64,000 bases of DNA from Gammaproteobacteria bacterium. GTDB taxonomy: Bacteria; Pseudomonadota; Gammaproteobacteria; Steroidobacterales; GCA-2729495. The stretch spans positions 1 to 64,000 of the forward strand of contig QUBU01000014.1 in the NCBI GenBank assembly GCA_014337915.1, read 5' to 3'. This document shows, in pieces, positions 9,663 to 19,586 of this stretch. The first letter of the stretch is position 1; each line of letters begins with the position of its first letter. The notes beneath the pieces are model-generated. The model made no database searches. It was given only the letters and a program-made list of their open reading frames with translations, and was not told where the DNA came from. Position numbers and translations under genes: made by a program.

Positions 9663-11006
9663 GTGGCAAAAGGCGGTCTGGTCAATCCGGCTGCAGCACT
9701 ATCGGAAGCGACACGCTTTGCCGAGCTGCGGCAGCGCCTGCTGTTCCTGGCCGGCGCGCTGGTCGTCTACCGCATCGGTACCTTCATCCCCGTCCCCGGC
9801 ATCGATCCGCAGGCGATGGCCCGCTTCTTCCAGCAGCAGTCCGGCACCATCCTGTCGATGTTCAACATGTTCTCGGGCGGCGCGCTCGAGCGCATGAGCA
9901 TGTTTGCGCTCGGCGTGATGCCCTACATCTCCGCGTCGATCATCCTGCAGATGGCGAGCGCGGTGGTGCCGTCGCTGAACCTGGTCAAGAAGGAGGGCGA
10001 GGCAGGGCGGCGCAAGATCATGCAGTGGACGCGCTATGGCACCGTGGTGCTGGCGCTCGTGCAGTCGGTCGGTGCCTCAGTGGCCCTGCAGAACCAGGGC
10101 CTGGCCATCAGTCCCGGGTTCAATTTCATCTTCACCGCGACCGTGACCCTGGTGACCGGCACCATGTTCCTCATGTGGCTCGGTGAGCAGATCACCGAGC
10201 GCGGCGTCGGCAACGGCATCACCATGATCATCCTGGCGAGCATCGTGGCGGGCGTCCCGTCGGCCATCGGCGGCACGCTGGAACTGGTGAACACCGGGGA
10301 GATGTCGGTGCTGCTGGTGCTGGTGCTGATCGCGCTGGTCCTGGCTGTCACCTGGGCTGTCGTGTTCATGGAGCGTGGCCAGCGCCGCATCCCGGTACAT
10401 TACGCCAAGCGCCAGCAGGGCCGGCGCATGTACGCCGCGCAGGCCACCCACCTGCCTTTCAAGATCAACATGTCGGGTGTCATCCCGCCGATCTTCGCGT
10501 CGAGCATCATCCTGTTCCCGGCGACCATCGCCAGCTGGTTCGGCACCAGCCAGAACATGGGCTGGCTGCAGATCATCGCCGCTGAACTCTCGCCGGGGCA
10601 GCTGATGTACGACCTGCTGTACGGCATCCTGATTCTGTTCTTCTGCTTCTTCTACACGGCGCTGGTGTTCGATTCGCGGGAAACCGCCGACAACCTCAAG
10701 CGCTCCGGCGCTTTCCTGCCCGGCATCCGTCCCGGCCAGCAGACCGCCGAATACATCGACAAGGTGCTGACGCGCCTGACTTTCTGGGGCGCACTGTATA
10801 TCGCAGCGGTGTGCCTGCTGCCCCAGTTCATGATCACCTACTGGAAGGTGCCGTTCTATTTCGGCGGCACCTCGCTGCTCATCATCGTGGTTGCCACCAT
10901 GGACTTCATGGCGCAGCTGCAGGCCCACATGATGTCGCACCAGTACAAGGGCCTTCTGGAAAAGGCCAATCTGCGCGGCTACGGCCGTGCCGGGCAGGTC
11001 CGCTGA
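9663..11006 (+). CDS. secY: protein translocase subunit SecY
   Basis: 447 residues (E. coli 443), starting at GTG. SecY is the channel of the SecYEG inner-membrane translocon. Ten hydrophobic segments are recognisable. The N-terminal [13 protein letters not shown] region, the plug/TM2 area with [22 protein letters not shown], the ribosome-binding C4 loop ([17 protein letters not shown]) and the C5 loop around [19 protein letters not shown] are all seen. Placement between rplO and rpmJ is the standard spc-operon order. Confidence 0.98.
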   Translation: MAKGGLVNPAAALSEATRFAELRQRLLFLAGALVVYRIGTFIPVPGIDPQAMARFFQQQSGTILSMFNMFSGGALERMSMFALGVMPYISASIILQMASAVVPSLNLVKKEGEAGRRKIMQWTRYGTVVLALVQSVGASVALQNQGLAISPGFNFIFTATVTLVTGTMFLMWLGEQITERGVGNGITMIILASIVAGVPSAIGGTLELVNTGEMSVLLVLVLIALVLAVTWAVVFMERGQRRIPVHYAKRQQGRRMYAAQATHLPFKINMSGVIPPIFASSIILFPATIASWFGTSQNMGWLQIIAAELSPGQLMYDLLYGILILFFCFFYTALVFDSRETADNLKRSGAFLPGIRPGQQTAEYIDKVLTRLTFWGALYIAAVCLLPQFMITYWKVPFYFGGTSLLIIVVATMDFMAQLQAHMMSHQYKGLLEKANLRGYGRAGQVR

Positions 11007-11043
11007 AGCGGCCTGCCATCATGGAGAGAAGCAGGAGTTCGAC

Positions 11044-11157
11044 ATGAAAGTTCGGCCGTCAATCAAGCGGATCTGCAGGAACTGCAAGGTGATCCGGCGC
11101 AACGGCAGGGTCCGGGTCATCTGCTCGGATCCGCGGCACAAGCAGCGCCAGGGCTGA
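11044..11157 (+). CDS. rpmJ: 50S ribosomal protein L36
   Basis: A 37-residue basic protein starting [15 protein letters not shown]. Cys11, Cys14, Cys27 and His32 form the zinc ribbon of the zinc-dependent L36 form. L36 stabilises helices at the base of the L7/L12 stalk. It is between secY and rpsM, its usual position at the spc-alpha junction. Short but unambiguous. Confidence 0.95.
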   Translation: MKVRPSIKRICRNCKVIRRNGRVRVICSDPRHKQRQG

Positions 11158-11193
11158 TCCCGGCAGTTATCGGAGACAACGGAGAACCCATCG

Positions 11194-11550
11194 ATGGCGC
11201 GTATAGCGGGCATCAATATTCCGGCGAACAAGCACGTGGTGATCGCCCTGACCAGTATCTACGGCATCGGCCGCAGCCGTGCCGCCAGGCTCTGCGAGGT
11301 CACCGGCATCCCTCCGGATGCCAAGGTCAAGGATCTCACTGAGCCCGAGGTCGAGCGCCTGCGCGTGGAGATCGGCCGTTTTCCGGTGGAAGGTGACCTG
11401 CGCCGCCAGGTGTCCATGAGCATCAAGCGCCTCATGGATCTCGGTACCTACCGCGGGCTGCGCCATCGCAAGGGCCTGCCCCTGCGTGGTCAGCGCACCC
11501 GTACCAACGCCCGCACCCGCAAGGGTCCGCGGCGCGCCATCAAGAAGTAA
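11194..11550 (+). CDS. rpsM: 30S ribosomal protein S13
   Basis: 118 residues, equal to E. coli. S13 makes the B1 intersubunit bridges and touches P-site t[23 protein letters not shown] and a helix-two-turn-helix precede the basic tail [16 protein letters not shown]. First gene of the alpha segment S13-S11-S4-RpoA-L17. Confidence 0.98.
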   Translation: MARIAGINIPANKHVVIALTSIYGIGRSRAARLCEVTGIPPDAKVKDLTEPEVERLRVEIGRFPVEGDLRRQVSMSIKRLMDLGTYRGLRHRKGLPLRGQRTRTNARTRKGPRRAIKK

Positions 11551-11577
11551 TACCTGCCGGCGGAGTCGCTACGCAAC

Positions 11578-11979
11578 ATGAGCAATCAGCAGCCAGTCAC
11601 GCCGCAGAAGGCGCGCAAGAAGACCAGGAAGCACGTCGTGGACGGTATCGCCCACGTGCACGCTTCCTTCAACAACACGATCGTCACCATCAGCGACCGC
11701 CAGGGCAATGTCCTGTCCTGGGCGTCGGCGGGCGGCTGCGGCTTCCGCGGCTCGCGCAAGAGCACGCCCTTCGCCGCGCAGGTCGCGGCCGAGAAGGCGG
11801 GTGTTGCCGCCCTGGAGCATGGCGTGAAGTCCCTGGAAGTCAGGGTGCAGGGCCCCGGCCCCGGCCGCGAATCGGCGGTTCGCTCGCTCAACTCGGTCGG
11901 CTTCAAGATCACCAACATCGAGGACGTTACCCCGATCCCGCACAACGGCTGCCGCCCGCCCAAGAAGCGGCGCGTCTAG
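11578..11979 (+). CDS. rpsK: 30S ribosomal protein S11
   Basis: 133 residues (E. coli 129). S11 lies on the platform near the mRNA exit and anti-Shine-Dalgarno region. [19 protein letters not shown] (about residues 26-44), [15 protein letters not shown] and the C-terminal [18 protein letters not shown] are invariant features. The N-terminus is a few residues longer than in E. coli. Confidence 0.98.
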   Translation: MSNQQPVTPQKARKKTRKHVVDGIAHVHASFNNTIVTISDRQGNVLSWASAGGCGFRGSRKSTPFAAQVAAEKAGVAALEHGVKSLEVRVQGPGPGRESAVRSLNSVGFKITNIEDVTPIPHNGCRPPKKRRV

Positions 11980-11992
11980 AAGGTAGATACGC

Positions 11993-12616
11993 ATGGCCAG
12001 ATATCTTGGACCGACCTGCAAGCTTTCCCGCCGGGAGGGGACCGACCTCTTCCTGAAGAGCGGCATCAAGCCGCTCGAGCAGAAGTGCAAGCTCGAATCG
12101 CCCCCGGGCGCCGCTCAGGGCGCCCGCAAGGGCCGGCTGTCGGATTACGGCCTGCAGCTGCGCGAGAAGCAGAAGCTGCGGCGCATGTACGGCATCCTCG
12201 AGCGGCAGTTCCGCACCTACTACCGCAAGGCTACGCAGATGAAGGGCTCTACGGGCCAGAATCTGCTGAAGATCCTCGAGGGCCGCCTCGACAACTGCGT
12301 GTATCGCATGGGATTTGCCGCCACCCGCGCCGAGGCCCGGCAGCTGGTCAGCCATCGTGCGGTGCTGGTCAACAACAAGGTCGTCAACATTCCTTCTTAT
12401 CAGGTCGCCGCCGGGGATACGGTGGAGATCCGCGAGAAGGCGAAGAAGCAGACCCGCATCCAGAGCGCCCTGTCGATTGCCAGCCAGGTCGGCTTCCCGG
12501 AATGGGTCAGCGTCGATGAGAAGAAGATGGTCGGCATCCTCAAGCAGGTGCCTGCCCGAGAAGACATCCTGCCCGACATCAACGAGAACCTCGTCGTCGA
12601 GCTCTATTCCAAGTAA
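11993..12616 (+). CDS. rpsD: 30S ribosomal protein S4
   Basis: 207 residues (E. coli 206). S4 nucleates 30S assembly and in E. coli represses the alpha operon by binding a pseudoknot in its leader. [19 protein letters not shown] and the S4 RNA-binding domain ([20 protein letters not shown], about residues 113-132) are clear. The N-terminal zinc cluster of some bacteria is absent. Confidence 0.98.
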   Translation: MARYLGPTCKLSRREGTDLFLKSGIKPLEQKCKLESPPGAAQGARKGRLSDYGLQLREKQKLRRMYGILERQFRTYYRKATQMKGSTGQNLLKILEGRLDNCVYRMGFAATRAEARQLVSHRAVLVNNKVVNIPSYQVAAGDTVEIREKAKKQTRIQSALSIASQVGFPEWVSVDEKKMVGILKQVPAREDILPDINENLVVELYSK

Positions 12617-12633
12617 GCGGGAGGCACCTGTAC

Positions 12634-13635
12634 ATGCCGGACAAGATCAGCGAATTCCTGAAGCCGCGCAGCGTCGGGGTCAAGCCCGAGAGCGCCACCC
12701 GTGCGCGCATCGTCATCGAGCCGTTCGAGCGCGGCTTTGGGCACACACTGGGCAACGCACTGCGTCGGATACTGCTGTCCAGCATGCCTGGGGCGGCGGT
12801 CACCGAGGTGGAAATCGACGGCGTGCTGCACGAGTACACGGCCATCGAAGGCGTGCAGGAGGACGTGGTCGAGATCCTGCTCAACCTCAAGCTGCTGGCG
12901 ATCCGCATGCACAGCCGCGATCGTGCCGAGCTCTCTCTTGCCAAGAAGGGGCCAGGCCCGGTGCGTGCCGGTGATATTGCCGTGGACCACGACGTCGAGA
13001 TCGTCAATCCCGACCTCGTCATCGCCAACCTGACCAGCGCTGGCGAGCTGCGCATGATGCTCACCATCGAGCGCGGTCGCGGCTATCGTCCAGCGGCGCA
13101 GCGGCTCAATTTCGAAGGCCAGGCCTCCGGCCCCATCGGGCGCCTGCAGCTCGATGCCTCCTTCAGCCCGATCCGCCGCGTCAGCTACAACGTTGAAGCG
13201 GCGCGGGTCGAGCAGCGTACCGACCTGGACAAGCTGATCCTCGATGTCGAGACCAACGGCACCATCGATGCCGAAGAGGCGGTGCGCCGGGCCGGAAACA
13301 TCCTCACCGATCAGCTGGAAGTTTTCGTCGACCTGACCGGCCAGCCCCAGCCGGGTGCCCCGCAGACCGAGGCGCAGATCGACCCGCAGCTGCTGCGGCC
13401 GGTGGACGAACTGGAGCTGACGGTGCGTTCGGCCAACTGCCTCAAGGCCGAGAACATCAACTATATCGGCGACCTCGTGCAGCGCACCGAAGTCGAGCTG
13501 CTGCGTACGCCGAACCTGGGCAAGAAGTCCCTCACCGAGATCAAGGAAGTGCTGGAGAGCCACGGCCTCTCGCTGGGCATGCGCGTCGAGGGCTGGCCGC
13601 CCCCGGGCCTGGTCCACGACGACAAGGCTGCCTGA
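12634..13635 (+). CDS. rpoA: RNA polymerase subunit alpha
   Basis: 333 residues (E. coli 329). The N-terminal dimerisation domain (about 1-235) has [21 protein letters not shown] flexible linker leads to the C-terminal domain, with [18 protein letters not shown] holding the arginine equivalent to R265 that contacts UP elements and CRP. Since Crp is also encoded in this window (55860-56564), class I activation through this domain is plausible. It is between rpsD and rplQ as usual. Confidence 0.98.
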   Translation: MPDKISEFLKPRSVGVKPESATRARIVIEPFERGFGHTLGNALRRILLSSMPGAAVTEVEIDGVLHEYTAIEGVQEDVVEILLNLKLLAIRMHSRDRAELSLAKKGPGPVRAGDIAVDHDVEIVNPDLVIANLTSAGELRMMLTIERGRGYRPAAQRLNFEGQASGPIGRLQLDASFSPIRRVSYNVEAARVEQRTDLDKLILDVETNGTIDAEEAVRRAGNILTDQLEVFVDLTGQPQPGAPQTEAQIDPQLLRPVDELELTVRSANCLKAENINYIGDLVQRTEVELLRTPNLGKKSLTEIKEVLESHGLSLGMRVEGWPPPGLVHDDKAA

Positions 13636-13667
13636 GCGCTGCACTCCGAAGCCAGGAAAGAGCAAGC

Positions 13668-14054
13668 ATGCGACACAAGAAGGCCGGCCGGATCCTCGGC
13701 CGCAAGAGCAGCCACCGCACGGCGATGTACCGCAACATGGCGGCTTCGCTGATCCGCCACGAAACCGTGCGCACCACGGTCCCGAAGGCGAAGGAACTGC
13801 GCCGCGTCGTCGAGCCCCTGATCACGCTGGCCAAGGAGGATGGCGTGTCCCGCCGCCGGCTGGCGTTCGACCGCCTGCGCGACCGAGACGGCGTCACCAA
13901 GCTCTTCAACGAGCTGGGCCCGCGGTTCCGTAGCCGGCCGGGCGGCTACCTGCGCATCCTCAAGATGGGCTATCGCGCCGGCGATTCCGCGCCGATGGCG
14001 CTTGTCATGCTGATGGACCAGCCGGCGAAGCCGAAGGCAGAAGCGGCGAAGTAG
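13668..14054 (+). CDS. rplQ: 50S ribosomal protein L17
   Basis: 128 residues (E. coli 127). L17 sits near the tunnel exit. The start [37 protein letters not shown] and [18 protein letters not shown] are family signatures. It ends the ribosomal block. There is no obvious T-tailed terminator before the accessory module that begins 32 bp later, so read-through is possible. Confidence 0.97.
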   Translation: MRHKKAGRILGRKSSHRTAMYRNMAASLIRHETVRTTVPKAKELRRVVEPLITLAKEDGVSRRRLAFDRLRDRDGVTKLFNELGPRFRSRPGGYLRILKMGYRAGDSAPMALVMLMDQPAKPKAEAAK

Positions 14055-14086
14055 CAGCGGCCGCGGTTTCGGCATACTCATCACCG

Positions 14087-14797
14087 ATGGGTAGCGATCC
14101 GCAGCAACCGGAAGACCTCGGCAGCTGGATAGCCCGTTTATTGGCGCATCCCGCCCTGCTGCGCATGGGGCACAACCAGCGCCAGGACGACCTGAACCTC
14201 GGGCTCGGCTGGATCTACTACGGCCTGGCGCGGCTGCTGCAGCCGCAGCGCGCGGTCGTCATCGGTTCCTGGCGCGGCTTCGTGCCGCTGGTCGTTGCCC
14301 GCGCCTGCCAGGAGAACCGGCGCCCGGGCCGCGTCACCTTCATCGATCCCTCGCTGGTCGACGACTTCTGGCGCGATGCTTCCCGGGTCACCGGCTGGTT
14401 CCGTGGCTTCGGCCTGGCGAACATCGAGCATCACCTGGCGACCACGCAGGAATTCGTGCACACGCCGGCCTACGCAGCGCTCGATGAGGTGGGTCTGCTG
14501 TTCATCGACGGCTATCACACGGCCGCGCAGGCCCGTTACGATTATGAGGCCTTTGCATCACGCCTTGCGCCGCGGGCCATGGTCATGTTCCACGACAGCA
14601 TGGTGACGCGGCGGTCCACCCTGTACGGCGAGCAGGCGGCCTACGAAGTCAGTGTGGCGCGCTACGTCGACGAGCTGAAGCATGACCCGTCGCTACAGCT
14701 CCTCGACCTGCCCTTCGGCACCGGCCTCACGCTGCTGCGTCGTTGCGGGGGCGCGGAAGACGTGCCTTTGCTCGAAGGACTGCAGGAGCGGCCCTGA
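14087..14797 (+). CDS. class I SAM-dependent methyltransferase-like protein
   Basis: 236 residues, no signal peptide or membrane segment. Motif I-like AVVIGSWRGFVPLVVARA (about residues 54-71), an acidic FIDPSLVDDF strand end (about 85-94), FIDGYHTAAQARYDYEAF (about 141-158) and MVMFHDSMV (about 165-173) match the Methyltransf_24 pattern, whose members often modify sugars or natural products. Substrate unknown. It is the first of three same-strand genes with a glycosyltransferase-like protein third, suggesting a glycan- or saccharide-modifying role (inference). It starts 32 bp after rplQ. Confidence 0.65.
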   Translation: MGSDPQQPEDLGSWIARLLAHPALLRMGHNQRQDDLNLGLGWIYYGLARLLQPQRAVVIGSWRGFVPLVVARACQENRRPGRVTFIDPSLVDDFWRDASRVTGWFRGFGLANIEHHLATTQEFVHTPAYAALDEVGLLFIDGYHTAAQARYDYEAFASRLAPRAMVMFHDSMVTRRSTLYGEQAAYEVSVARYVDELKHDPSLQLLDLPFGTGLTLLRRCGGAEDVPLLEGLQERP

Positions 14798-14814
14798 CGG
14801 GGCCGAAAGGCTGC

Positions 14815-15435
14815 ATGACCGCCAGCGAATGCAGCGTCGGTGATGAATCGCGGCCACCGGTACCAGTCGCCGGGAGCAGCCGGTATCTCGTCCGCTGGGC
14901 GCAGAGCGCGCCCGCGCGGCCGGTCACCCAGGAGCAGCTGGCCACCGCTGGCCTGGCGCTCGCACTCCATGGCCCCGGGAGGCTCGACCTCAAGAAGAGC
15001 CATCATGACGACCGCAGCGGCGATCCCTGGTACCTGTGGTCAGGCACCTGCCGAGGCGCCTGGGCAGTGAGCTTCCGGCCAGTCGCCGGGATGCTCGACC
15101 TCAGCGGCGCGGCCTGTGTACGCTGGCGTGCCTGGCAGTCGGGCGGCCACTGCCTGCGCTTCCTGGTGGAGCATGCCAGCGAGGGCTGGCTGGTGTCCGC
15201 GCAGGGCGACGGTGCGACGGCTGGCTGGCATGAGTTCCGGCTGGAATTGCGCGCCGTCGGCTGGCACCGGCTCGACATCGGCTCCGTGGTGATGGGTGCG
15301 GCAGTGACCGGAATCCATCTCGGCCGACTGCGGGCATTCGGCATCGCCGATCTCGAAGCCGGTGGCGGCAGTGGCGCCTGCTCGCGCCTCGACTGGATGG
15401 AAGTCCCGGCAACAGACCTGCGGAGTGGCACATGA
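14815..15435 (+). CDS. hypothetical protein, predicted beta-sandwich
   Basis: 206 residues from the ATG at 14815; the frame is open further upstream but that would overlap the methyltransferase. I do not recognise the family. It is rich in tryptophan and short beta-strand-like segments (DPWYLWSGTCRGAWAVSF, CVRWRAWQSGGHCLRFLVEH, WHRLDIGSVVMGA, ACSRLDWMEV), with alternating polar/hydrophobic residues like galactose-binding or carbohydrate-binding folds. No signal peptide. Its stop overlaps the next start by four bases (ATGA at 15432), so it is translationally coupled to the glycosyltransferase-like gene. Confidence 0.6.
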   Translation: MTASECSVGDESRPPVPVAGSSRYLVRWAQSAPARPVTQEQLATAGLALALHGPGRLDLKKSHHDDRSGDPWYLWSGTCRGAWAVSFRPVAGMLDLSGAACVRWRAWQSGGHCLRFLVEHASEGWLVSAQGDGATAGWHEFRLELRAVGWHRLDIGSVVMGAAVTGIHLGRLRAFGIADLEAGGGSGACSRLDWMEVPATDLRSGT

Positions 15436-16436
15436 GCAGCGGCAGCTCCGATCTCTGGGTCATCACGACGTACTACAACCCGCTGCGCTGGTCGTCGCGC
15501 CTCGACAACTACCGGGCATTCCGCCGCGAACTGCAGGCGCCGCTCCTCACCGTCGAATGGGATACGGGCGGCCGCTACGCGCTCACGGCCGCCGATGCGG
15601 ATGTCCTGGTACAGGTGTCTGGTGGCGACCACATGTGGCAGAAGGAGCGCCTGCTTGGCATGGCACTGGCTGCGCTGCCCAGCCATGTGCGCCATGTGGC
15701 ATGGCTGGACTGCGACGTGATGTTCGCCGACCCGGACTGGCTGGAGCGCACCCGGGGCCTGCTCGCGACCCACGACGTCGTGCAGCCGTTCCGCCGGGTG
15801 GCGTACCTCGACCAGGTACTGACCCGGCGGGTCACCGGCGGTGGCCGGCTCCCGGAGCCGCCCGCGCTGGCCAGCGCCGAGCAGCGGCCGTCCTTCCTCG
15901 AGGTCTTCACGGCACTCGGCGAGCGTACTGCGGAGATGGACCTCGGGCGCCGCTTCGACCCCGCGCCAGGTACCGGCCGCTACCAGATCATGGCCCGGCC
16001 CGCCTATGGCCATGCCTGGGCGGCACGCCGCGACTTCATGGCCCGGATCGGCTGGTATGACCGCTGCATACTCGGCGGTGGCGACCTGTTCTTCGCCTAC
16101 GGCATCACCGGGCAGGCTGCCGCGCTGCTCGAGAACCATCGCTCGGTGGGCTGGGACTTCTATGGTGGCGAGGGCTACCGGCAGTGGGCTGCGGCCATCG
16201 CGCGGGCGGGCTGGCCGCGCATCGCCTGCGGCGACGAGCTGCTGCTGCACCTGTTCCATGGCGAGCTGGCGGATCGCCAGTACCGCTCGCGCATCGACGG
16301 CCTCGTGCCCTTTGGCCTCGATCTCGGGCGGGACGTGACGGCCAGGCCCGGTGAACCCTGGTCGTGGACCCGGAATCGCGCTGAGCTCGATGCCTACGTC
16401 CTCGCCTACCTGAAGCATCGCCAGGAGGATGGTTGA
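15432..16436 (+). CDS. glycosyltransferase-like protein (GT-A type, tentative)
   Basis: 334 residues, soluble. A Rossmann-like start with WVITTYYNP (about residues 9-17), then WQKERLLGMALAALP and VAWLDCDVMF (about residues 90-99), whose DCD resembles the metal-binding DxD of GT-A glycosyltransferases. RIGWYDRCILGGGDLFFAYG (about residues 207-226) resembles the C-terminal catalytic/acceptor part of galactosyltransferase-like enzymes. Donor and acceptor unknown. It is the last gene of the module and faces the RND pump gene, with 25 bp between the stops. Confidence 0.6.
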   Translation: MSSGSSDLWVITTYYNPLRWSSRLDNYRAFRRELQAPLLTVEWDTGGRYALTAADADVLVQVSGGDHMWQKERLLGMALAALPSHVRHVAWLDCDVMFADPDWLERTRGLLATHDVVQPFRRVAYLDQVLTRRVTGGGRLPEPPALASAEQRPSFLEVFTALGERTAEMDLGRRFDPAPGTGRYQIMARPAYGHAWAARRDFMARIGWYDRCILGGGDLFFAYGITGQAAALLENHRSVGWDFYGGEGYRQWAAAIARAGWPRIACGDELLLHLFHGELADRQYRSRIDGLVPFGLDLGRDVTARPGEPWSWTRNRAELDAYVLAYLKHRQEDG

Positions 16437-16461
16437 GGGTCGCGGCAGTCCAGCCCGCGGC

Positions 16462-19400
16462 CTAGGCCGTGTGGCCGGCCGTCTTCTTTAGTTCCTCGAC
16501 CTGGCGTGCGATGTGCTCCGGTGACTGGGTGCGCCGGGCCAGCAGCGCGTAGACCGCCGGGATCAGGAACAGGGTGAGGAATACCGAGACCAGCACGCCG
16601 AAGAACACCTCGGCGCCCAGCGTCTGGCGCGCCTCGGCACCGGCACCGCGGGCGAGGAGCAGCGGTAGTGCACCGAAGGCGGTGCAGAGACTGGTCATGA
16701 CGACGGGCCGCAGGCGGATGGCCGCCGAGGAGATGATGGCCTCGGTGAACTCCACGCCACGATCGCGCAGCTGGTTGGCGAACTCCACGATCAGGATACC
16801 GTTCTTGGCGGCCAGGCCGATGAGCATTACGGCACCGATCTGGCTGTAGACGTTGATGGACGAGCCTGTCAGCCACAGGCCGAACAGGCCGCCGGCGATG
16901 GCCATGGGCACCGTGAGCATGATGATCAGCGGGTGGCGGAAGCTCTCGAACTGGGCCGAGAGCACCAGGAAGCAGATCACCAGCGCCAGCAGGAAGGTGA
17001 AGTAGATGGCGTTGCCCGTCGTGCGGAATTCCCGCGACTCACCGTCGTAGTCCACCCGTGCCTCGGGCGGCAGTTCTTCGGCGATGATCCTGTCCATGTA
17101 GTTAAGCGCATCACCGAGCGAGTAGCCCGGCGCGAGCCCGCCGATCAGCGTGATGGCACGCAGCCGGTTGAAGCGCTTGAGCTCGCGCGGGCCGGCGGTT
17201 TCCTCCAGCGATACCAGGCTTGCCAGCGGGATGAGCTGGCCGGAGGCCGCGGAACGAGCGTAGATATCGCCGAGGTCCGACGGGCTCGCCCGGTCTTCCG
17301 GCCGTGCCTGCAGGACCACGTTGTATTCCTCGCCACGGTCGACGAAGGTGGTGACGATGCGCGAGCCGAGCATGGTCTCCAGTGTCCGGCCGACCGCGGT
17401 GACGGAGACGCCGAGGTCGGAGGCACGCTCGCGGTCCACCTCGACACGGATCTTCGGCTTCTGCTCGAAGAAGTCCGAGCGCAGGCCGACGATGCGCGGG
17501 TTCTCGCGCCGTACCCGGTCCATCACCTTGTCACGCCACTGCGCCAGTTCCTCGTAGCTGGTGCCACCCAGGACCACCTGCAGGGGCTGGCCGCCGCCAC
17601 GCACGCCGAGGCTCGGCGGCAGGAATACCTGGACCGTGACCCCGGGGATGCGCTCGAACTTGCGGCGCAGTTCCTGTGCGATCTGCGGCGAGGACACCGA
17701 GCGCTTGCTCCAGTCATTGAGCGGCATGTAGATGAAGCCGGAGCTGACGTCGCCGCCGGAACCCCACATGCCGGTGCGTGACACTACCCGCCTGGCGATG
17801 CCAGACTCGACGTAGGGCGCCAGCGTACGCTCCACCAGCCGCAGCTGGCGGTCCATGTAGCCCGGTGTGGCGCCCTCCGGGCCGCGCAGCATCATGATCA
17901 CCATGCCGCGATCCTCGGTGGGTGCGTACTCGGAAGGCAGGCGCATGAACAACAGTGCACCGATGACGGCGGTTCCGCCGAGTGCCGCGACGGCGAGCCA
18001 GGGACGGCGCACCACCGGCTCCAGTGCCCGCCGGTAGCGGTCCGAAACCTGCTTGAAGAACCGGTCGATGCCGTCCGCCAGGCGCCGGCGGTGGATGCCG
18101 GCCGCGAACATCTTCGATGCCATCATCGGCACCAGGGTCAGGGAGATCAGCCCGGAGAAGGCAATCGCCGCCGCGAGCGTGATGCCGAACTCGGTGAACA
18201 GCCGGCCGACGTTGCCGGGCATGAAGGAAATCGGCACGAACACCGCCACCAGCACCGCGGTGGTCGCCACGACGGCAAAGCCGATCTCGCGGCTGCCATC
18301 GATGGCTGCAAGCAGCGGCGGCTGGCCGAGTTCCATGCGCCGCACGATGTTTTCCAGCACCACGATGGCGTCGTCCACCACCAGGCCGATGGCCAGCACC
18401 GTGCCCAGCAGGGTCAGCGTGTTCACCGAATAGCCCATGACGGCCATGACGATGAACGAGGCGATGATCGCCACGGGGATGGTCACCGCCGGGATCAGCG
18501 TCGCACGCAGCGAGCCGAGGAACGCGAAAATCACCACCAGTACCATGCCGAGTGCGACCGCGAGCGTTTCCAGCACTTCCTTGAGCTGCTCGCGGATGAA
18601 AATGGAGAAATCGACGTTGACGTCGATCTGGATGTCGTCGGGCAGGGTGCTCCGCAGGCGCTCGACTTCGTCGATGACCCCCTGGTTGACGGCCAGCACG
18701 TTGGCCTTGGACTGGGGCACGATGCCGAGGCTGATGCCGGGGACGCCGTCGGAGCGTGAAACGAAGCGGTCGTCCTCGGCGTCGAGGCGCACTTCGGCTA
18801 CCTCGCCGAGGCGCACCACGCGGTTGTCCGGGCTGCGGCCGATCACCAGCGAGGCGAAGTCGGCAGCGGTCTTCAGGCTGGTATCGGTGCGCAGCGTGAA
18901 CTCCCGCTGCTGCGATTCGATGCGCCCGGAGGGAATCTCCACGTTCTCGTTGCGCAGCGCGGTCTCGACGTCCTGGACGGTGAGTCGGCGGGCGGCGAGG
19001 GCTTCGCGGTCCAGCCAGATGCGCATGGCGTACTGACGGGTGCCGGTCATGCGCACCATGGCCACGCCATCGACGACCGAGAGCTTGTCCTCCAGGTAGC
19101 GGCGCACGAAGTCGGTGATCTCCATGATCGAGCGGCTGCTGCTGGACACGTTGACGTACATGGTGGAGTCCATGTTCGTGTCCTGCTTGGTGATCTGCGG
19201 TGGGTCCGCTTCGGTGGGCAGCTTGCTGACGGCCCGGGAGACGCGCTCGCGCACGTCGTTGGCAGCACCGTCCGGATCCCGGTCCAGTTCAAACTCGAGC
19301 GTGATGGTGGAGCGCTCGTCCTGGCTGTTGGAGGTGAGTTTCTGGACGCCGGCGATGCCGGCCACCTGGTCCTCGAGGATCTGCGTGATCTGGCGCTCGA

Positions 19401-19575
19401 CGACTTCGGCCGAGGCGCCGCGGTAGGAGGTGTCCACCGACACCACCGTCGGGTTGACGTCGGGGTACTCGCGCACCGGCAGGCGCCCCAGCGCCAGCAG
19501 GCCGAGGATGACCAGCAGCAGGCTGATGACCGCGGCGAAGACCGGGCGCTGGACGGAGGTGTCTGAGAGCCACAT
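16462..19575 (-). CDS. RND multidrug efflux permease (AcrB/MexB-like)
   Basis: 1037 residues, a usual length for an HAE-1 RND pump. It is an inner-membrane trimeric proton/drug antiporter. TM1 is at the N-terminus (VQRPVFAAVISLLLVILGLL); two large periplasmic loops follow. The proton-relay motif in TM4 is GLVVDDAIVVLENIVRRME with the paired Asp (about residues 404-422). TM10-12 carry GLAAKNGILIVEFANQLRDR, where the Lys completes the relay. It lies 11 bp downstream of its adaptor. No TolC-type outer-membrane gene is nearby, so it must use one encoded elsewhere. Confidence 0.93.
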   Translation of the reverse strand: MWLSDTSVQRPVFAAVISLLLVILGLLALGRLPVREYPDVNPTVVSVDTSYRGASAEVVERQITQILEDQVAGIAGVQKLTSNSQDERSTITLEFELDRDPDGAANDVRERVSRAVSKLPTEADPPQITKQDTNMDSTMYVNVSSSSRSIMEITDFVRRYLEDKLSVVDGVAMVRMTGTRQYAMRIWLDREALAARRLTVQDVETALRNENVEIPSGRIESQQREFTLRTDTSLKTAADFASLVIGRSPDNRVVRLGEVAEVRLDAEDDRFVSRSDGVPGISLGIVPQSKANVLAVNQGVIDEVERLRSTLPDDIQIDVNVDFSIFIREQLKEVLETLAVALGMVLVVIFAFLGSLRATLIPAVTIPVAIIASFIVMAVMGYSVNTLTLLGTVLAIGLVVDDAIVVLENIVRRMELGQPPLLAAIDGSREIGFAVVATTAVLVAVFVPISFMPGNVGRLFTEFGITLAAAIAFSGLISLTLVPMMASKMFAAGIHRRRLADGIDRFFKQVSDRYRRALEPVVRRPWLAVAALGGTAVIGALLFMRLPSEYAPTEDRGMVIMMLRGPEGATPGYMDRQLRLVERTLAPYVESGIARRVVSRTGMWGSGGDVSSGFIYMPLNDWSKRSVSSPQIAQELRRKFERIPGVTVQVFLPPSLGVRGGGQPLQVVLGGTSYEELAQWRDKVMDRVRRENPRIVGLRSDFFEQKPKIRVEVDRERASDLGVSVTAVGRTLETMLGSRIVTTFVDRGEEYNVVLQARPEDRASPSDLGDIYARSAASGQLIPLASLVSLEETAGPRELKRFNRLRAITLIGGLAPGYSLGDALNYMDRIIAEELPPEARVDYDGESREFRTTGNAIYFTFLLALVICFLVLSAQFESFRHPLIIMLTVPMAIAGGLFGLWLTGSSINVYSQIGAVMLIGLAAKNGILIVEFANQLRDRGVEFTEAIISSAAIRLRPVVMTSLCTAFGALPLLLARGAGAEARQTLGAEVFFGVLVSVFLTLFLIPAVYALLARRTQSPEHIARQVEELKKTAGHTA

Positions 19576-19586
19576 GTTGCCGGACC

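Noticed and set aside
14743..14814. Longer N-terminus for the unknown beta-sandwich protein
   Set aside because: It would overlap the methyltransferase end by 55 bases with Arg-rich sequence; the ATG at 14815 just after that gene is better.
18091..18759. 222-residue His/Asp/Arg-rich open frame opposite the RND pump
   Set aside because: Antisense to well-conserved transmembrane codons; the composition is an artefact of that.
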